7,684 bases of DNA from Acidimicrobiia bacterium (lineage in GTDB: Bacteria > Actinomycetota > Acidimicrobiia > Acidimicrobiales > Bin134), in the NCBI GenBank assembly GCA_009843565.1, contig VYDF01000269.1:1-7684 (forward strand), in the 5' to 3' direction. Below, one piece after another: positions 6,481 through 7,684 of the stretch. The notes below the pieces were generated by a model that saw only the letters and a program-made list of their open reading frames with translations, was not told the origin of the DNA and did not search any database. The translations under genes were made by a program, and so were the position numbers. Numbering within the stretch: the first letter of the stretch is position 1; each line of letters opens with the position of its first letter.

Positions 6481-7488
6481 ATGCCCATTCCGCTGAGACA
6501 AGCGGCAAAGGTTGGCACCTACGTGTTTAAGAACAAGCTGCGGCGGCGCGAGAAGTTCCCGCTGATCGTGGAGTTGGAGCCGCTTTTTGCCTGCAACCTG
6601 GAATGCCCCGGTTGCGGCAAGATCCAATACCCCACCGAGGTGCTGCGCAAGCGGGTCAGCGTGGACGAGGCGGTGGCGGCGATGGAGGAGTGCGGTGCTC
6701 CTATGGTGTCCATCGCCGGAGGCGAGCCGCTGCTGCACCCCCAGATCAGCGAGATGGTGGACGAGCTCATCAAGCGCAAGAAGTTCGTGTACCTGTGTAC
6801 CAACGCGGTGCTGCTGCGGCGCAAGATCGACAAGTTCAAGCCGTCGCCCTACTTCTCATTCGTGGTCCACGTGGACGGGCTCCAAGAGCGCCACGACTTG
6901 GCCGTGGCCCGAGAGGGAGTGTTCGACGAAGTCGTGGAGGCTGTCAACGAGGCCAAGGAGAAGGGGTTCCGGGTTACCACCAACAGCACGTTCTTCAGCA
7001 CCGACAGCCCCGAAGACGTGCGCAGCGTGCTCGATTTCTTGAACGACGACCTGGAAGTCGACTCCATGATGATCTCGCCGGGGTACGCCTACGAGAAGGC
7101 CCCCGACCAAGAGCACTTCCTGCCGGTGGAGCAGACCAAGAGCCTGTTCCGAGACGCCTTCTCCGAAGGAAAGCGCAAGAAGTGGCGGCTGAACCACACC
7201 CCGCTGTTCTTGGACTTCCTCGAGGGGAAGGTGGAGTATGAGTGCACCGCATGGGGCATTCCCAGCTACTCGGTGTTCGGCTGGCAGCGGCCCTGCTACC
7301 TGATGGCCGACGGCTACACCGAGACCTACCAGGAGCTGATCGACACCACCGACTGGGACAGCTACGGCCGGGGCAGAGACCCCCGCTGCGACAACTGCAT
7401 GGCCCACTGCGGCTACGAGCCCACCGCCGTGTTCGCGACGATGAAGTCGCTGAAAGAGTCCATTCGCGCCGCCGTCGGAACCAATTAG
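6481..7488 (+). CDS. hpnH: Adenosylhopane synthase HpnH (radical SAM)
   Basis: This 335-residue radical SAM enzyme adds the 5'-deoxyadenosyl radical to hopene (diploptene), forming adenosylhopane and committing the pathway to extended C35 hopanoids. The [4Fe-4S] cluster ligands are Cys38, Cys42 and Cys45 (CNLECPGC, a CxxxCxxC motif), followed by the SAM-contact GGEP at 80-83. Cys106 in KKFVYLCTNA matches, in residue number and context, the Cys106 reported in Zymomonas mobilis HpnH to reduce the substrate radical. SPGYAYEKAPDQEHF and FGWQRPCYL are strong HpnH-family stretches. The C-terminal domain carries Cys255, Cys272, Cys303, Cys306 and Cys310 (CDNCMAHC), possible ligands of further metal or Fe-S binding. 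The ATG at 6481 has AAGGAGG nine bases upstream. Length is typical, and the gene ends the operon. Confidence 0.96.
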   Translation: MPIPLRQAAKVGTYVFKNKLRRREKFPLIVELEPLFACNLECPGCGKIQYPTEVLRKRVSVDEAVAAMEECGAPMVSIAGGEPLLHPQISEMVDELIKRKKFVYLCTNAVLLRRKIDKFKPSPYFSFVVHVDGLQERHDLAVAREGVFDEVVEAVNEAKEKGFRVTTNSTFFSTDSPEDVRSVLDFLNDDLEVDSMMISPGYAYEKAPDQEHFLPVEQTKSLFRDAFSEGKRKKWRLNHTPLFLDFLEGKVEYECTAWGIPSYSVFGWQRPCYLMADGYTETYQELIDTTDWDSYGRGRDPRCDNCMAHCGYEPTAVFATMKSLKESIRAAVGTN

Positions 7489-7497
7489 CGCGCTTCC

Positions 7498-7595
7498 GGC
7501 GGGCGGCGGGTCCTGTCACCTACGGCGGCCTGACCGTCGGAGCGGCCAGGTCCGCCTGCGGCGCCACCCCCCGCCCGCCTCAGTTGTCATTTTCT
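7498..7595 (+). terminator. Nested GC-rich inverted repeats, probable terminator region after hpnH
   Basis: The outer arms at 7498-7511 and 7566-7579 pair at 13 of 14 positions. Inside them, 7524-7535 pairs with 7544-7556 with one bulge (7551) and one mismatch, leaving an 8-base loop. The right outer arm is followed by a modestly T-rich stretch (about 7583-7595) rather than a clean U-tract, so intrinsic termination on the plus strand is plausible but not classical. The structure fills the 91-base gap between hpnH and a convergent minus-strand gene and could serve both transcripts. The remaining few bases of the gap hold nothing else I can identify. Confidence 0.5.
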
Positions 7596-7684
7596 CCGAG
7601 GGCTTCCTGGACTCTTCTTCGCAGCTCGCAGTTGACCTTTTGGCGTTCGAGGTGTTGGGCGACGATTAGGGGGCCTTGGGGTAC
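7580..7684 (-). CDS. Unidentified protein, C-terminal 34 residues (partial, convergent gene)
   Basis: On the minus strand an open frame enters from the right edge and ends at a TGA (complement of 7580-7582). Only 34 residues are visible. They are charged and look helical, with a heptad-like run of Leu/Val and Arg/Glu/Gln (LIVAQHLERQ, then CELRRRVQEAL) and a short acidic tail, GENDN. The stop falls exactly at the end of the terminator-like inverted repeat, which is what a real gene end next to a shared terminator would look like. The helical end could belong to many families, including signalling or regulatory proteins, and I do not recognise it. The frame being real is an inference from this placement and from its plausible composition. 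Confidence 0.45.
   Translation of the reverse strand, partial: VPQGPLIVAQHLERQKVNCELRRRVQEALGENDN

Noticed and set aside
5859..6518. Minus-strand open frame of 219 codons opposite hpnG
   Set aside because: hpnG retains conserved nucleoside phosphorylase motifs in the plus frame; the antisense translation is His/Gln/Pro-rich without domain features.
6603..7241. Plus-strand alternative frame of 212 codons inside hpnH
   Set aside because: Arg/Gly/Ala-rich translation of the wrong frame; hpnH is unmistakable across the same bases.
1..7684. Search by eye for CRISPR arrays, insertion sequences, tRNA genes, long direct repeats or a novel defence-like system
   Set aside because: None seen; nearly all bases belong to one continuous biosynthetic operon, and the only sizeable non-coding stretch is the terminator-like region after hpnH.

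Overview
The window is a GC-rich stretch of bacterial chromosome, about two-thirds G+C by eye. It carries most of one tightly packed, plus-strand hopanoid (squalene/hopene) biosynthesis operon. Several traits suggest an actinobacterium: frequent GTG starts, 4-base GTGA gene junctions, the gene order, and the family signatures (a DDLLG second motif in the prenyl synthase and an EHLQDIGED motif in HpnC). A member of Acidimicrobiia or a related lineage is possible, but the sequence alone does not fix the taxon.

Layout, left to right: hpnC (5' end cut by the window edge, to 778), hpnD (775-1629), hpnE (1626-3044), an all-trans polyprenyl diphosphate synthase (3041-4039), squalene-hopene cyclase shc/hpnF (4039-5925), hpnG (5922 or 5931 to 6479) and hpnH (6481-7488). 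Four junctions overlap by the 4-base GTGA, one by a single base (TGATG), and the last pair is separated by one base. The genes are therefore almost certainly one transcript with coupled translation. The promoter and the N-terminus of hpnC lie outside the window.

The genes spell out a complete pathway. The prenyl synthase supplies farnesyl diphosphate. HpnD joins two of them into presqualene diphosphate, HpnC converts that to hydroxysqualene, and HpnE reduces it to squalene. Squalene-hopene cyclase forms hopene/hopanol. HpnH adds the 5'-deoxyadenosyl radical from SAM to give adenosylhopane, and HpnG removes adenine to open the route to C35 bacteriohopanepolyols. The motifs expected to be catalytic in each enzyme are present.

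After hpnH there are 91 bases with no gene, holding nested GC-rich inverted repeats that look like a terminator region. They are followed by the 3' end of an unidentified minus-strand gene (7580 to the right edge) that converges on the operon. I see no mobile elements, CRISPR arrays, tRNA/rRNA genes or new defence-like system. This is a well-formed example of a known pathway, and the points of interest are details within it.
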